Shown piece by piece: positions 51,328 to 59,032 of a stretch of DNA of 64,000 nt. The DNA is from Epilithonimonas hungarica (lineage in GTDB: Bacteria > Bacteroidota > Bacteroidia > Flavobacteriales > Weeksellaceae): contig NZ_FNBH01000004.1 in NCBI RefSeq assembly GCF_900102265.1, positions 248,001 through 312,000 on the forward strand. The letters are read 5' to 3'. The notes below the pieces were generated by a model. That model had not been told where the DNA came from. It worked only from the letters and a program-made list of their open reading frames with translations, and did no database searches. How positions within the stretch are numbered: the stretch's first letter is position 1; each line of letters opens with the position of its first letter. A program made the position numbers and the translations under genes.

Positions 51328-51420
51328 TTGGTTTGGGAACGGTCGTTTTTTAATGAAATGATTTTTATTTTTTACAATGATGTGGGGATTAATATTAATT
51401 TTATGATGCATAAGTCACGG

Positions 51421-51535
51421 ATTACAAATCCGCGATATCTGGTGATTATTTAAATAGAAATAATTAACGCAAGCGCAAGCATCTTGCTTGTATCTACACA
51501 AAAGATACGAGCGAGGCATTCGCACCAGCAATAAA
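51421..51535. repeat. Dispersed repeats upstream of the AsmA terminator
   Basis: Short palindromic pieces: GATTACAAATCCGCG, GCAAGCGCAAGC, GCAAGCATCTTGCTTG and TATCTACACAAAAGATA. A related GACGCTTGCGCTAGC piece lies at 7918-7933. Non-coding; no gene in 51075-51563. Confidence 0.45.
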
Positions 51536-51536
51536 A

Positions 51537-51559
51537 AAAGCTCCAGACAATGGAGCTTT
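51537..51559 (-). terminator. Terminator of the AsmA-family gene
   Basis: Stem AAAGCTCCA / TGGAGCTTT with loop GACAA, followed by a T-run on the minus strand. Confidence 0.9.
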
Positions 51560-51563
51560 CACT

Positions 51564-54461
51564 TTATTTCTCTTTCACATCCTTAATTACCTGCTTCTCT
51601 GCATTCTCTGCTTTCTTTTTCTGCGCACGTTTGTCTTTTCTTTGTTGCGCTCTGGATTTTTTCTCATCCCGTTTTTCTTCTCGGATGACTTTGTTGGATT
51701 TGGTATTATACAAAGCTTCGAGAATGCCCTGTCCGGTTTTGCTGAAGATCTTGATTTTTGGTTTTTCGTGCGTACCAGTAACTACAACAGGGAAACCAAT
51801 CCATCCACCAGGTGGCAGACCAACTCGGATTCGGAAATCGAGTAAACCGTTGAAACTGGACGTTCCGCTAATCGATGGTCTTAAAACTGATACTTTGAAA
51901 GTAAACGGGGCAACGTGAATCAAATTGTTTTTGATGTTCGTTTTGATGTCAACGCCTTTCATATCTGGATTATTAAAGGCATTCGCACCAATGTCATTTC
52001 CAACAGCTGAAAGCATTTTCAGGTTTTTGACTTCCACGTCTCTGAGATTGACATTTCCGCCCCCTTCCAGAGATGGATAAATCGGTTTCATATTCGCATC
52101 GAAATCACCTTTCAATTTGTAATCCAGGGAAACAATTCCTTTCACATCTTTGGCAGCTGTCGCCATTTCACGCACCATATCAATTTCTTTGTAAGCTCTC
52201 TGGACATCGAAGTTATCAACCTTCAAAGCAACATCGTAATTGGCTGTAATTGGCGATTCGTTCTGATATCTCGCATCTATTCCCATTCGACTACCGATAA
52301 TATCGAAAGTTGTATTTTTAAGGTAAACTTCGCCTTTGTTGACAGAAGCCAATCCAACAAGGTTATTCAGTCCAAGCCCTTTAAATTCTACTTTTTTCGC
52401 ATTCGCTTCCAATGAAACATCCAGGTTTTTAGGAACAATCACGACACCGCTGCTTTTCGGATTTTCTTCTTTCGCATATTCCACGGCCAGTGATTTGTCT
52501 TTGTTGTCGCCTTCTTTCAGCGCCATAAATTCATCAATCAAAATATAATTGGATTTCAAATGAAATCTTCCGTGCAATGTTCCTTTTCTTTCGATGAAAT
52601 AGTTGATGGTGTTCAGCAAATATCCATTCAGAGCAAAATCTGATTTACCATAAGTTGCAAAGAATTTTCTAAACCACATTTTTTCATTTTCAAATTCGAA
52701 GTTTCCTTCTTTTATGAAGAATGATTTCGGAAGATATTCGGTTGTGGCTTTGATATTTTTTAAGATCAAGTTTCCTCGGTTATCAAGCCTGCTGTATTGT
52801 CCGGTGGTTGCGTAACTTTGACGGCCATTCAAAGATAAATCCGCCATTATCAAACCGCTGACATCAAATCCTTCTTTCTTGAAAACCTGATAGATTCGGC
52901 CAATGTTCAAAACGCCTTTTGCTCTGACCTTGTACAGCAAATCCTCGAAGTTTTGAAGGTCTGCATTCACAAAGACGGGATTGCCTTCAAAATCAAATTT
53001 GAACGGATCGAGTTTTACACCCAGACTTTTGAAAGTTCCATCTGTATTATAAATATTCGCTAAAATATTGATGTTCTGAATGGCATTTGGATAATATTTG
53101 GTTTTCAGCCAGCCGTTTTTCAGATTCAGATAACCTTTTGTTTTCGGGAATAATTTTTTATCAAGGCTGAAAATTCCGTTCGATTGAATATCCGTATTCA
53201 TAAGACCTTTCAGCTCAATATCTTTCAATCCAAGCGCTGAATCTAAAGTGGTCAAATCAATTCCGCCTTTGATGTTGGCATTGATTTTCATCTCGTCCAT
53301 TCCCTGCGTTCTCACAACCGCTCGGAACTTATTGTTTTTTCCTAGGTCAAAACTCAGATTTCTCAAATCGAGTAGGAGTTTGTTGGTATCCAATGAAGGT
53401 AAATCGATATTCAGATCCATATTCAGATTGTTCATCGGAACCGGCGCATTGCTGTTAGAAACAAAACCGTTACCAACTTTCAGACTGGCTTTCAAATCGG
53501 GTTTCTGGTTTTTCGGCTCGCTGAATCTCCCTTTTAAACTAAAGAATAAATCACTGTTGCCTTCAATTTTGGTATCCTTCACCCAAGATAAATACTGAGG
53601 AGGAAGAACGGACAACATATCTTTAATCGTCGTTTTTTCCGAGGCCGCATTGATATTCAGATTATATCCATCCTTCAGAATACTCACAAATCCTGTGAAT
53701 TTCAAAGGAAGTTCATTGATTCTCAACTCATTCTTTCTCAAAACAAAAGTCAAGGCATTGGTGTTGATTCTCGTGATCAAATCGGCGTGAAGCGTTTTCT
53801 GTTGTGCGTACCAGATTCTGTTCAAGGCAAAATCGACTTTATCGATATCCAAATCGGTTTCCAAATCGAAAATATCTTCACTCAAGCCGCCTTTTCCTGT
53901 GTAATTAAGTCCTTTTGCATTAACCAAAACGTTTGCTGTGTGGTCATTGTATTTGATATTCCAGTTCTTTAACTTAATTAAATCTAATTTGATTGATGCA
54001 CCAGCTTCTGTTGTATCTTTTGGTTTCTCGGAAGGTTTGGAAACGTAAACATTATAATTCGCCTGACCTTTGGAATTGACGAAAACATTGGCAGTGGCGT
54101 CGTTCACATAGATCTCATCGATTTTGATTTCCTGGTCAAAAATCAAATTCTTAAGATTGATTCCAACCGCAACTTCTTTAGCGGCTAAAAGTGTATCCTG
54201 TTCAAACGGTTTGGAACCTTTGAGTAGAAAATCGTCCACAGAAACCGTTAATGATGGGAAATGACGAAAAAATGTAAGGTGTGTTTTCTTGTAATCCAAT
54301 TCTCCTGCAAGATGTTTATTAGCGAATATCTTTACCTGCTGAGAAATCGTTCCCGGAAAAAGAATCGGAATAATGAACATTAGAAATAGGATAGAAGCCA
54401 TCGTAATTCCTAACCATTTTAATATTTTCAGCACCACTGTTGTTATATTTCCCGCAATCAT
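51564..54461 (-). CDS. AsmA-family protein
   Basis: 965 residues. One N-terminal membrane helix (ITMASILFLMFIIPILF) followed by a long periplasmic beta-rich body of the AsmA/AsmA-like type: repeated strands such as LKLKNWNIKYND, GFVSILKDGYNLNI and a C-terminal PLLDFRIRVGLPPGGW...VVVTGTHEKPKI, the AsmA C-terminal signature. The final 35 residues are a Lys/Glu-rich, basic tail (KKSRAQQRKDKRAQKKK). AsmA proteins bridge inner and outer membranes and are implicated in lipid transport. Separated from the operon upstream by a terminator, so independently transcribed; own strong terminator. Confidence 0.88.
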   Translation of the reverse strand: MIAGNITTVVLKILKWLGITMASILFLMFIIPILFPGTISQQVKIFANKHLAGELDYKKTHLTFFRHFPSLTVSVDDFLLKGSKPFEQDTLLAAKEVAVGINLKNLIFDQEIKIDEIYVNDATANVFVNSKGQANYNVYVSKPSEKPKDTTEAGASIKLDLIKLKNWNIKYNDHTANVLVNAKGLNYTGKGGLSEDIFDLETDLDIDKVDFALNRIWYAQQKTLHADLITRINTNALTFVLRKNELRINELPLKFTGFVSILKDGYNLNINAASEKTTIKDMLSVLPPQYLSWVKDTKIEGNSDLFFSLKGRFSEPKNQKPDLKASLKVGNGFVSNSNAPVPMNNLNMDLNIDLPSLDTNKLLLDLRNLSFDLGKNNKFRAVVRTQGMDEMKINANIKGGIDLTTLDSALGLKDIELKGLMNTDIQSNGIFSLDKKLFPKTKGYLNLKNGWLKTKYYPNAIQNINILANIYNTDGTFKSLGVKLDPFKFDFEGNPVFVNADLQNFEDLLYKVRAKGVLNIGRIYQVFKKEGFDVSGLIMADLSLNGRQSYATTGQYSRLDNRGNLILKNIKATTEYLPKSFFIKEGNFEFENEKMWFRKFFATYGKSDFALNGYLLNTINYFIERKGTLHGRFHLKSNYILIDEFMALKEGDNKDKSLAVEYAKEENPKSSGVVIVPKNLDVSLEANAKKVEFKGLGLNNLVGLASVNKGEVYLKNTTFDIIGSRMGIDARYQNESPITANYDVALKVDNFDVQRAYKEIDMVREMATAAKDVKGIVSLDYKLKGDFDANMKPIYPSLEGGGNVNLRDVEVKNLKMLSAVGNDIGANAFNNPDMKGVDIKTNIKNNLIHVAPFTFKVSVLRPSISGTSSFNGLLDFRIRVGLPPGGWIGFPVVVTGTHEKPKIKIFSKTGQGILEALYNTKSNKVIREEKRDEKKSRAQQRKDKRAQKKKAENAEKQVIKDVKEK

Positions 54462-54502
54462 AAACTTACATTTTTATGATTAATTCAAAGACTGTGCTAA
54501 AA

Positions 54503-54530
54503 AAAATGCTTTCAAATTCGAAAGCATTTT
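54503..54530 (-). terminator. Terminator of the barstar/ECF operon
   Basis: Stem AAAATGCTTTC / GAAAGCATTTT with 6-nt loop and T-run on the minus strand, 14 bp beyond the barstar stop. Confidence 0.9.
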
Positions 54531-54543
54531 ATATGGCTGTTAA

Positions 54544-54927
54544 TTATTTTAAAATGAGAATGATATTCTTGTGCGATCCTATAATTTCAATCAAGATCTC
54601 AAATAAGGTTTGTCCTTTTCCATCAATCAAATCATCCAGTTTTTGTTGGATTAATTTGACATTAAATGGTTTTCCTTGCCTGATTTTATTATCATAAAAT
54701 TCCTTAGTCAAATCAAAACCCAAATCTTCTCTCGATTTATGAGAATCTTTCCAGATAATATCGGAATCAACACCGTAAAGAATGTCATCAAAACCATCCA
54801 AAGTCCCGACTTTCCAATCTTCATCTTTCATAAAAAGTTCAGAAACTTCGTTGTAAAAACCTTTTAAATCTGAAAAATGACCGCCATTGATGACAGTCAT
54901 TTTTTTATTATTGATTTCGTTTTTCAT
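54544..54927 (-). CDS. Barstar family ribonuclease inhibitor
   Basis: 127-aa acidic protein with the barstar layout: INGGHFSDLKGFYNEVSELF is the family's first helix motif, and WKVGTLDGFDDILYGV corresponds to the inhibitory face. Barstars block barnase-type RNases. No barnase gene is adjacent, so it is either an orphan immunity protein or has another role. The start at 54927 lies 4 bp past the stop of the DUF4097-type gene, making barstar the last gene of the sigma-factor operon; a later Met codon (54900) is a possible alternative start. Confidence 0.85.
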   Translation of the reverse strand: MKNEINNKKMTVINGGHFSDLKGFYNEVSELFMKDEDWKVGTLDGFDDILYGVDSDIIWKDSHKSREDLGFDLTKEFYDNKIRQGKPFNVKLIQQKLDDLIDGKGQTLFEILIEIIGSHKNIILILK

Positions 54928-54931
54928 TTAA

Positions 54932-55654
54932 TTATTTCCTTAGATAGATATTTCCGTATTTGGATTCAAGACTATATTGTGGCCCGTTTCCAAACGTTGT
55001 AGTCACTAAGGTATGAAAATCATCCGAATCTTTTCCGGCAAATTTGGTTTCTAAATTGGAATAAATTTGTCCGTAATAGGTTTCAGCAGAAAGTTTTCCT
55101 GTATTTTTCTCCAAAATCGTAGCATCAATTCCTCCATAAGTTGCATTCACACTGATTTCTCCACCAAAATTTTTAACTTCTACCAATCCATATTTGGCTT
55201 CAATTTGAGTTTTAAGAGATTTCGGAACTTTTATTTCCAATTCAATATTGATATCCACTCCGTTGGACATCGTGTTGAATGTCGCATTGTTTGCTTTACA
55301 ATATTGCTGATAATCTTCTTTGGTTTTGAAAGTTAGTTTCTCATTTCCCTTATGAACCGTGATTCTATGCGGAAGATTGTCTATTCCGGAAACATTTCCT
55401 TCGATAACAAGAGAATTGCCTTCTTTTGATTCTTTGATTTGAAACGCTTCATTGTTTTCATTGTCATTGATGTTGACAATTCCCGAGATCTGAACTTCGT
55501 CTTTGTCCCAAGTGCTGATCTTGATCAATTGAGGATAATCGAATTTCAAAGATATGTTCTGATTTTTGGTTGTGGGAAAGTTTTTATTGATTGGTTTTTG
55601 TGCTGTAATCACTCCGAAAACGAAAGTCATTACAAAAATTATCAGACTTTTCAT
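54932..55654 (-). CDS. DUF4097-type (adhesin-like beta-solenoid) protein, second copy
   Basis: 240 residues, signal peptide (MKSLIIFVMTFVFGVITAQ). Beta-rich body with repeats such as LVIEGNVSGIDNLPHRITV and VEVKNFGGEISVNATYGGIDATILEKNTG, the alternating short strands typical of DUF4097 proteins. It ends in SKYGNIYLRK. Start overlaps the stop of the preceding paralogue (ATGA). Likely extracytoplasmic; no catalytic residues seen. Its operon position suggests that it responds to or modulates envelope stress (inference). Confidence 0.75.
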   Translation of the reverse strand: MKSLIIFVMTFVFGVITAQKPINKNFPTTKNQNISLKFDYPQLIKISTWDKDEVQISGIVNINDNENNEAFQIKESKEGNSLVIEGNVSGIDNLPHRITVHKGNEKLTFKTKEDYQQYCKANNATFNTMSNGVDINIELEIKVPKSLKTQIEAKYGLVEVKNFGGEISVNATYGGIDATILEKNTGKLSAETYYGQIYSNLETKFAGKDSDDFHTLVTTTFGNGPQYSLESKYGNIYLRK

Positions 55655-56448
55655 TTTGCTCTCAGATAAATTTTACTATGATCTGAACGAACTTCTATAT
55701 TCGTTCCGCCGCCGTTTACTTTTCCGATGAGTTCATCACCAAAACGGATCATGTCGTCTTTCTTTTCAATATCAATTTTAAAATCCGGAGAAATGTAGAT
55801 CTCGCCATACGAAGTTGTTGCTTTCAGGTTTGCTTTTACTGATTTTGGAAGACTAACATCCGTGTGTCCATAAACCGAAATAATGGATAAAGGACCTTTC
55901 ACATTCTGGCTGAAAATTGCTTCCACATCTCCATAGATAGATTTTACAGTTGCAGGTCCCGTAATATTTTCTAATTGAACATCGTTGTAAGTTGCAGCAA
56001 TTTCAATCTCATTTTGCATATTCCTGAAAACAACATTTTCTCCATATTGGGATTGATGTTTAAAGGAAACAATAACAGTTTCAGGAACCAATATTTTTAT
56101 GGATGGAGATGAGATTTTTTTCAACGGATTAACTTCCAAAATGCCATCTTTTTCAGAAACATTGATTCCGAGTCCCGTGTTGTCTATAAGTCCTAAAGCA
56201 TTGATTGACTGAAGTCCTTCTGCACGTTTGTCCTCCTTAGGGGTTTTATCTTCCAAAGAGAAAATGATCTCATTTCCTTTGTAGCCTTCTACCGTTACTT
56301 TTCCAAGATTGATGAGTAGTTTTCCTTTGTTTTTAATGACTTTGTATGTCTTCGGATTTTCTTTTGTTGTAGTTGTTTGAGTTGAATTTTCCTGCGCTTG
56401 GAAGGAAACTGTCATCAAAGCGAACATAATCAAATATATGTTTTTCAT
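55651..56448 (-). CDS. DUF4097-type secreted protein, first copy
   Basis: 265 residues from the preferred start at 56448 (MKNIYLIMFALMTVSFQAQ, signal peptide). An upstream in-frame ATG lies in the leader element and would add ten codons, MANKNNKK..., which are leader rather than protein. The body has strand repeats (NVVFRNMQNEIEIAATYNDV, SIYGDVEAIFSQNVKG), typical of DUF4097. C-terminus ends SDHSKIYLRAK, like its neighbour. Paralogue of the next gene. Confidence 0.75.
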   Translation of the reverse strand: MKNIYLIMFALMTVSFQAQENSTQTTTTKENPKTYKVIKNKGKLLINLGKVTVEGYKGNEIIFSLEDKTPKEDKRAEGLQSINALGLIDNTGLGINVSEKDGILEVNPLKKISSPSIKILVPETVIVSFKHQSQYGENVVFRNMQNEIEIAATYNDVQLENITGPATVKSIYGDVEAIFSQNVKGPLSIISVYGHTDVSLPKSVKANLKATTSYGEIYISPDFKIDIEKKDDMIRFGDELIGKVNGGGTNIEVRSDHSKIYLRAK

Positions 56449-56532
56449 ATGTAATTTTTTATTGTTTTTATTTGCCATATGTTATCGCTGAATCTTTATA
56501 GATATTTGCGTTCCTAATTATGGCGATTTCAT
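56446..56532 (-). promoter_or_regulatory. Leader element, copy 2
   Basis: Minus strand ATGAAATCGCCAT, about 30 nt, GCGATAACATATGGCAAATA, A-rich run, then the ATG at 56448. Nearly the same as 35571-35660. AUCGC can pair with GCGAU. Confidence 0.6.
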
Positions 56533-56578
56533 TGTATGTAATTTGTCAATAATTAATGAGTTATTTATATAAAAGCTT

Positions 56579-57415
56579 TTAATATTTCATTAGAACAGCG
56601 TAGGCTTCATCTTTCACAAAAGCTACTGTTGTAGGGTCTTGGGCGAGCGCCAAAAGTTTCGTGTTAACTTCAGCGCTAAGTTCTGAGGTTTGTTTTTCAG
56701 CCAAAAAGGAGATGAGTTCTTTCTGTACCATCGGGTCATTCTGCTGAATGAAAATCTGTTGAATTCTATTTGTTATAGCAGGATTTTGCTTTTGTATTTC
56801 TAAGGCTGAAACTGCGGCCAATCTTACATTCGTGTTTTCGTCGGAGATGGCTTTTTCAGAGAGGAAATCAATTATTTTTGAATCATACTCAGAAAAACTC
56901 TTTACCAAAGCTATCCCTTGCAATCTGGAACTTGCAGAAAATTCATTATTCATCAATTCTATGGCGTTGGCTTTATCAGAATGATCTTCGTCTTCAGTAT
57001 TATAATTAGGAACAAAATTTTGATTACCAATTGATTGTTTTGGAGAATCAGAACTGTTATTAGCAAGAACTTTTGCGTTATTTTTTCGTATTTTAGTCTC
57101 TGTTTCTGATTCTTTTTTAGGAATTAATGTTTCAACGAGATTTTCATCTTCTTTTTTCGGAGTTTGCTTCGTTGCAATAACAGTTTTATCGATTTCTTTT
57201 TCTGACCACAAATTAAAGATTCCAAAACTTAAAATAATCGTAACGGAAGCAGCGATTGCCCAAGTTTTCAATGGAAATAGCGGACGTGTTTTACTAACAG
57301 ATGGAGTAGAACTATCCAGCTTGGACATTATTTTGTCAAACATTTCGTCAGGAACTTCGAGATTGTCAAATTCATCTCTGTGGTCATTGATATATTTTTT
57401 AAGCGAATCTTTCAT
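56579..57415 (-). CDS. Membrane protein with HEAT-like repeats, probable anti-sigma partner
   Basis: 278 residues. N-terminal cytoplasmic segment with DEMFDKIMSKL, one membrane helix at about 50-70 (WAIAASVTIILSFGIFNLW), a charged, Ser/Lys-rich linker, then helical repeats from about 165 (IALVKSFSEYDSKIIDFLS, AAVSALEIQKQNPAITN) that resemble HEAT/PBS-type repeats. Its gene overlaps that of the ECF sigma factor by 17 bp, so it is likely the anti-sigma factor or its membrane regulator, although no zinc-binding anti-sigma motif is visible. Inference from position. Confidence 0.7.
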   Translation of the reverse strand: MKDSLKKYINDHRDEFDNLEVPDEMFDKIMSKLDSSTPSVSKTRPLFPLKTWAIAASVTIILSFGIFNLWSEKEIDKTVIATKQTPKKEDENLVETLIPKKESETETKIRKNNAKVLANNSSDSPKQSIGNQNFVPNYNTEDEDHSDKANAIELMNNEFSASSRLQGIALVKSFSEYDSKIIDFLSEKAISDENTNVRLAAVSALEIQKQNPAITNRIQQIFIQQNDPMVQKELISFLAEKQTSELSAEVNTKLLALAQDPTTVAFVKDEAYAVLMKY

Positions 57416-57971
57416 TGTGTTGTTTTGGGTTTAATTTTTCAAAAATTTTCTTTTTAGCACGATGGTAATAACTTCTTACGGTTCCGTGCGGGATATTTAA
57501 AATTTTTGCTATTTCTTCCTGTGGCATTTCCTCGAACAGAAAAAGATTGACAATCGTTCTGGTCTGCAAAGGAAATTCTGCAATAATATTTTGAAGTTCT
57601 TTTACTCGAGATTCCATAGCTAACTTTGCTTCCAACTCGTCATCTTCTATGTCCAATATTTTATCATCTTCAATTTCTGTAAAATAGATTTTATTTTTCC
57701 GAAGATAATTAAGCGATTGATTGATAGCAATTCGCTTGATCCAACCTCCAAAACTTTCTACATTTTTCAGAGATTTGATTTCAGAAAATGCTTTCAAGAA
57801 AACCTCCTGAAGAATATCTTCCGAATCTTCTCTATCATTGACGATACGATAGATGGAATTGAAAACAGCCTTAGAATAACGATGATAGAGTAGAGAATAC
57901 CCCGAATTGTCTCCGAAACTGCATCGTTCCAACAATTCTTTATCACTGATATTTTCTGTTGTTGTCTTCAA
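57399..57971 (-). CDS. ECF-type RNA polymerase sigma factor
   Basis: 190 residues with the two helical sigma regions: region 2 with AVFNSIYRIVNDREDSEDI and LQEVFLKAFSEI, and region 4 with IVNLFLFEEMPQEEIAKI and LNIPHGTVRSYYHRAKKKI. No region 1 or 3, as expected for the extracytoplasmic-function class. It heads an operon (sigma, HEAT membrane protein, two DUF4097-type proteins, barstar), ending at the terminator at 54503. It presumably responds to an envelope signal relayed by its neighbour. Confidence 0.93.
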   Translation of the reverse strand: MKTTTENISDKELLERCSFGDNSGYSLLYHRYSKAVFNSIYRIVNDREDSEDILQEVFLKAFSEIKSLKNVESFGGWIKRIAINQSLNYLRKNKIYFTEIEDDKILDIEDDELEAKLAMESRVKELQNIIAEFPLQTRTIVNLFLFEEMPQEEIAKILNIPHGTVRSYYHRAKKKIFEKLNPKQHNERFA

Positions 57972-58061
57972 AAAGTTATTCGTTTTTTTATGGTTCTATA
58001 TAATAGACGCAAACCAATTCCAAATGTTGCAGCTTTTTATATTTTTTTCTGATTTTTTTAA

Positions 58062-58898
58062 TTATTGTTCACACGGTTTGGTTTCAATTGGGATTTTAAA
58101 AATATCGATTTTTTCTTTTTCCGTTTTGTTGTAGATCTCTTTGGCTTCTTTACTGTCTACACTTAAGCCGTGATAGACATAAGTGAAAGTATTATTTGGA
58201 GAATTGAGATTAGCAAAAATCATCGATGGGTCTTTTTGATATTTGCTCCAAAATGCTTCCCATTTTTTAGGAGTGAGGTTGACTTTGGAATCGTAAGCAT
58301 TACGTCCTTCGATATTATATTGTTCTTTGGTAAGTCCTTTAATTTCGAAAATAAAATTTTCTTCCGAATCGGATATTTTAAGAATAAGTCCTGGTAGTCC
58401 AAAAAACTTATAAGGTCCATCGCTAATTGGGATTTCATTCGTGAACCACGCAATCCATTTTCTCCCTCCAAAATTCGTTTCCGCTTTCTGAACGTTATAA
58501 TTAAATAACTTACTTTTGTCCTGTTGAATCTTCCAAATTGGTTTGCAAGTATAAGTTGTCAAATAAACTTTATCGAAAAAATTCTCTTCAGTAATTGTAG
58601 TTTGAGATTTCAAATCCTTATGAATCAAATTCTGTAATTTCCATTGTAGCTTTGGACTTGGAAAACTTCTGCTTCCTTCATCCACCAGCTTGGTTTTTAT
58701 GGAATCATATTTAAATTTTGCCAAAGATTCGAAATAAGAATTCTCATCATTTTTTAAAAGAACAGTTAACTCAGAATTATAATCTTTTGATTGTTGTTCG
58801 GTTTTCCATTTGAAGTCGTAGATGATTTTATACGATTGTGAAAATATTGCAATGGAACTGATGATTGCAAATAGGCTTAATAATAGTTTGAATTTCAT
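58062..58898 (-). CDS. GLPGLI family protein
   Basis: 278 residues, signal peptide (KFKLLLSLFAIISSIAIFS). The family motif is intact: YKFFGLPGLILKI near residues 165-178. The protein is beta-rich, with aromatic and Lys residues, and is Bacteroidota-specific; related genes lie near outer-membrane receptors or TonB systems, but here it is alone, about 90 bp upstream of the sigma-factor operon and in the same direction. Role unknown, likely periplasmic. Confidence 0.88.
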   Translation of the reverse strand: MKFKLLLSLFAIISSIAIFSQSYKIIYDFKWKTEQQSKDYNSELTVLLKNDENSYFESLAKFKYDSIKTKLVDEGSRSFPSPKLQWKLQNLIHKDLKSQTTITEENFFDKVYLTTYTCKPIWKIQQDKSKLFNYNVQKAETNFGGRKWIAWFTNEIPISDGPYKFFGLPGLILKISDSEENFIFEIKGLTKEQYNIEGRNAYDSKVNLTPKKWEAFWSKYQKDPSMIFANLNSPNNTFTYVYHGLSVDSKEAKEIYNKTEKEKIDIFKIPIETKPCEQ

Positions 58899-58967
58899 AG
58901 AATAGTTTTTGATGGTTTACTATTATTAAGATGCAGGATTATAAATAATGTTGCAATTTGTCTAAAA

Positions 58968-58999
58968 AAAATGACCGCCATCAATAGCGGTCATTTTCC
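58968..58999 (-). terminator. Terminator of purL
   Basis: Stem AATGACCGC / GCGGTCATT with an 8-nt loop and T-run on the minus strand, about 37 bp past the purL stop codon. Confidence 0.9.
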
Positions 59000-59032
59000 T
59001 TTTATTGTTATCTGACTAACTAAACTTAAAGC

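Noticed and set aside
51157-51411. 84-residue minus-strand open frame
   Set aside because: It overlaps the interleaved inverted repeats and ends near the upstream region of gcdH; composition follows the repeat and no family match is evident.
58062-58898. GLPGLI gene as first member of the sigma-factor operon
   Set aside because: A gap of about 90 bp separates it from the sigma gene and no shared overlap supports coupling; left undecided.
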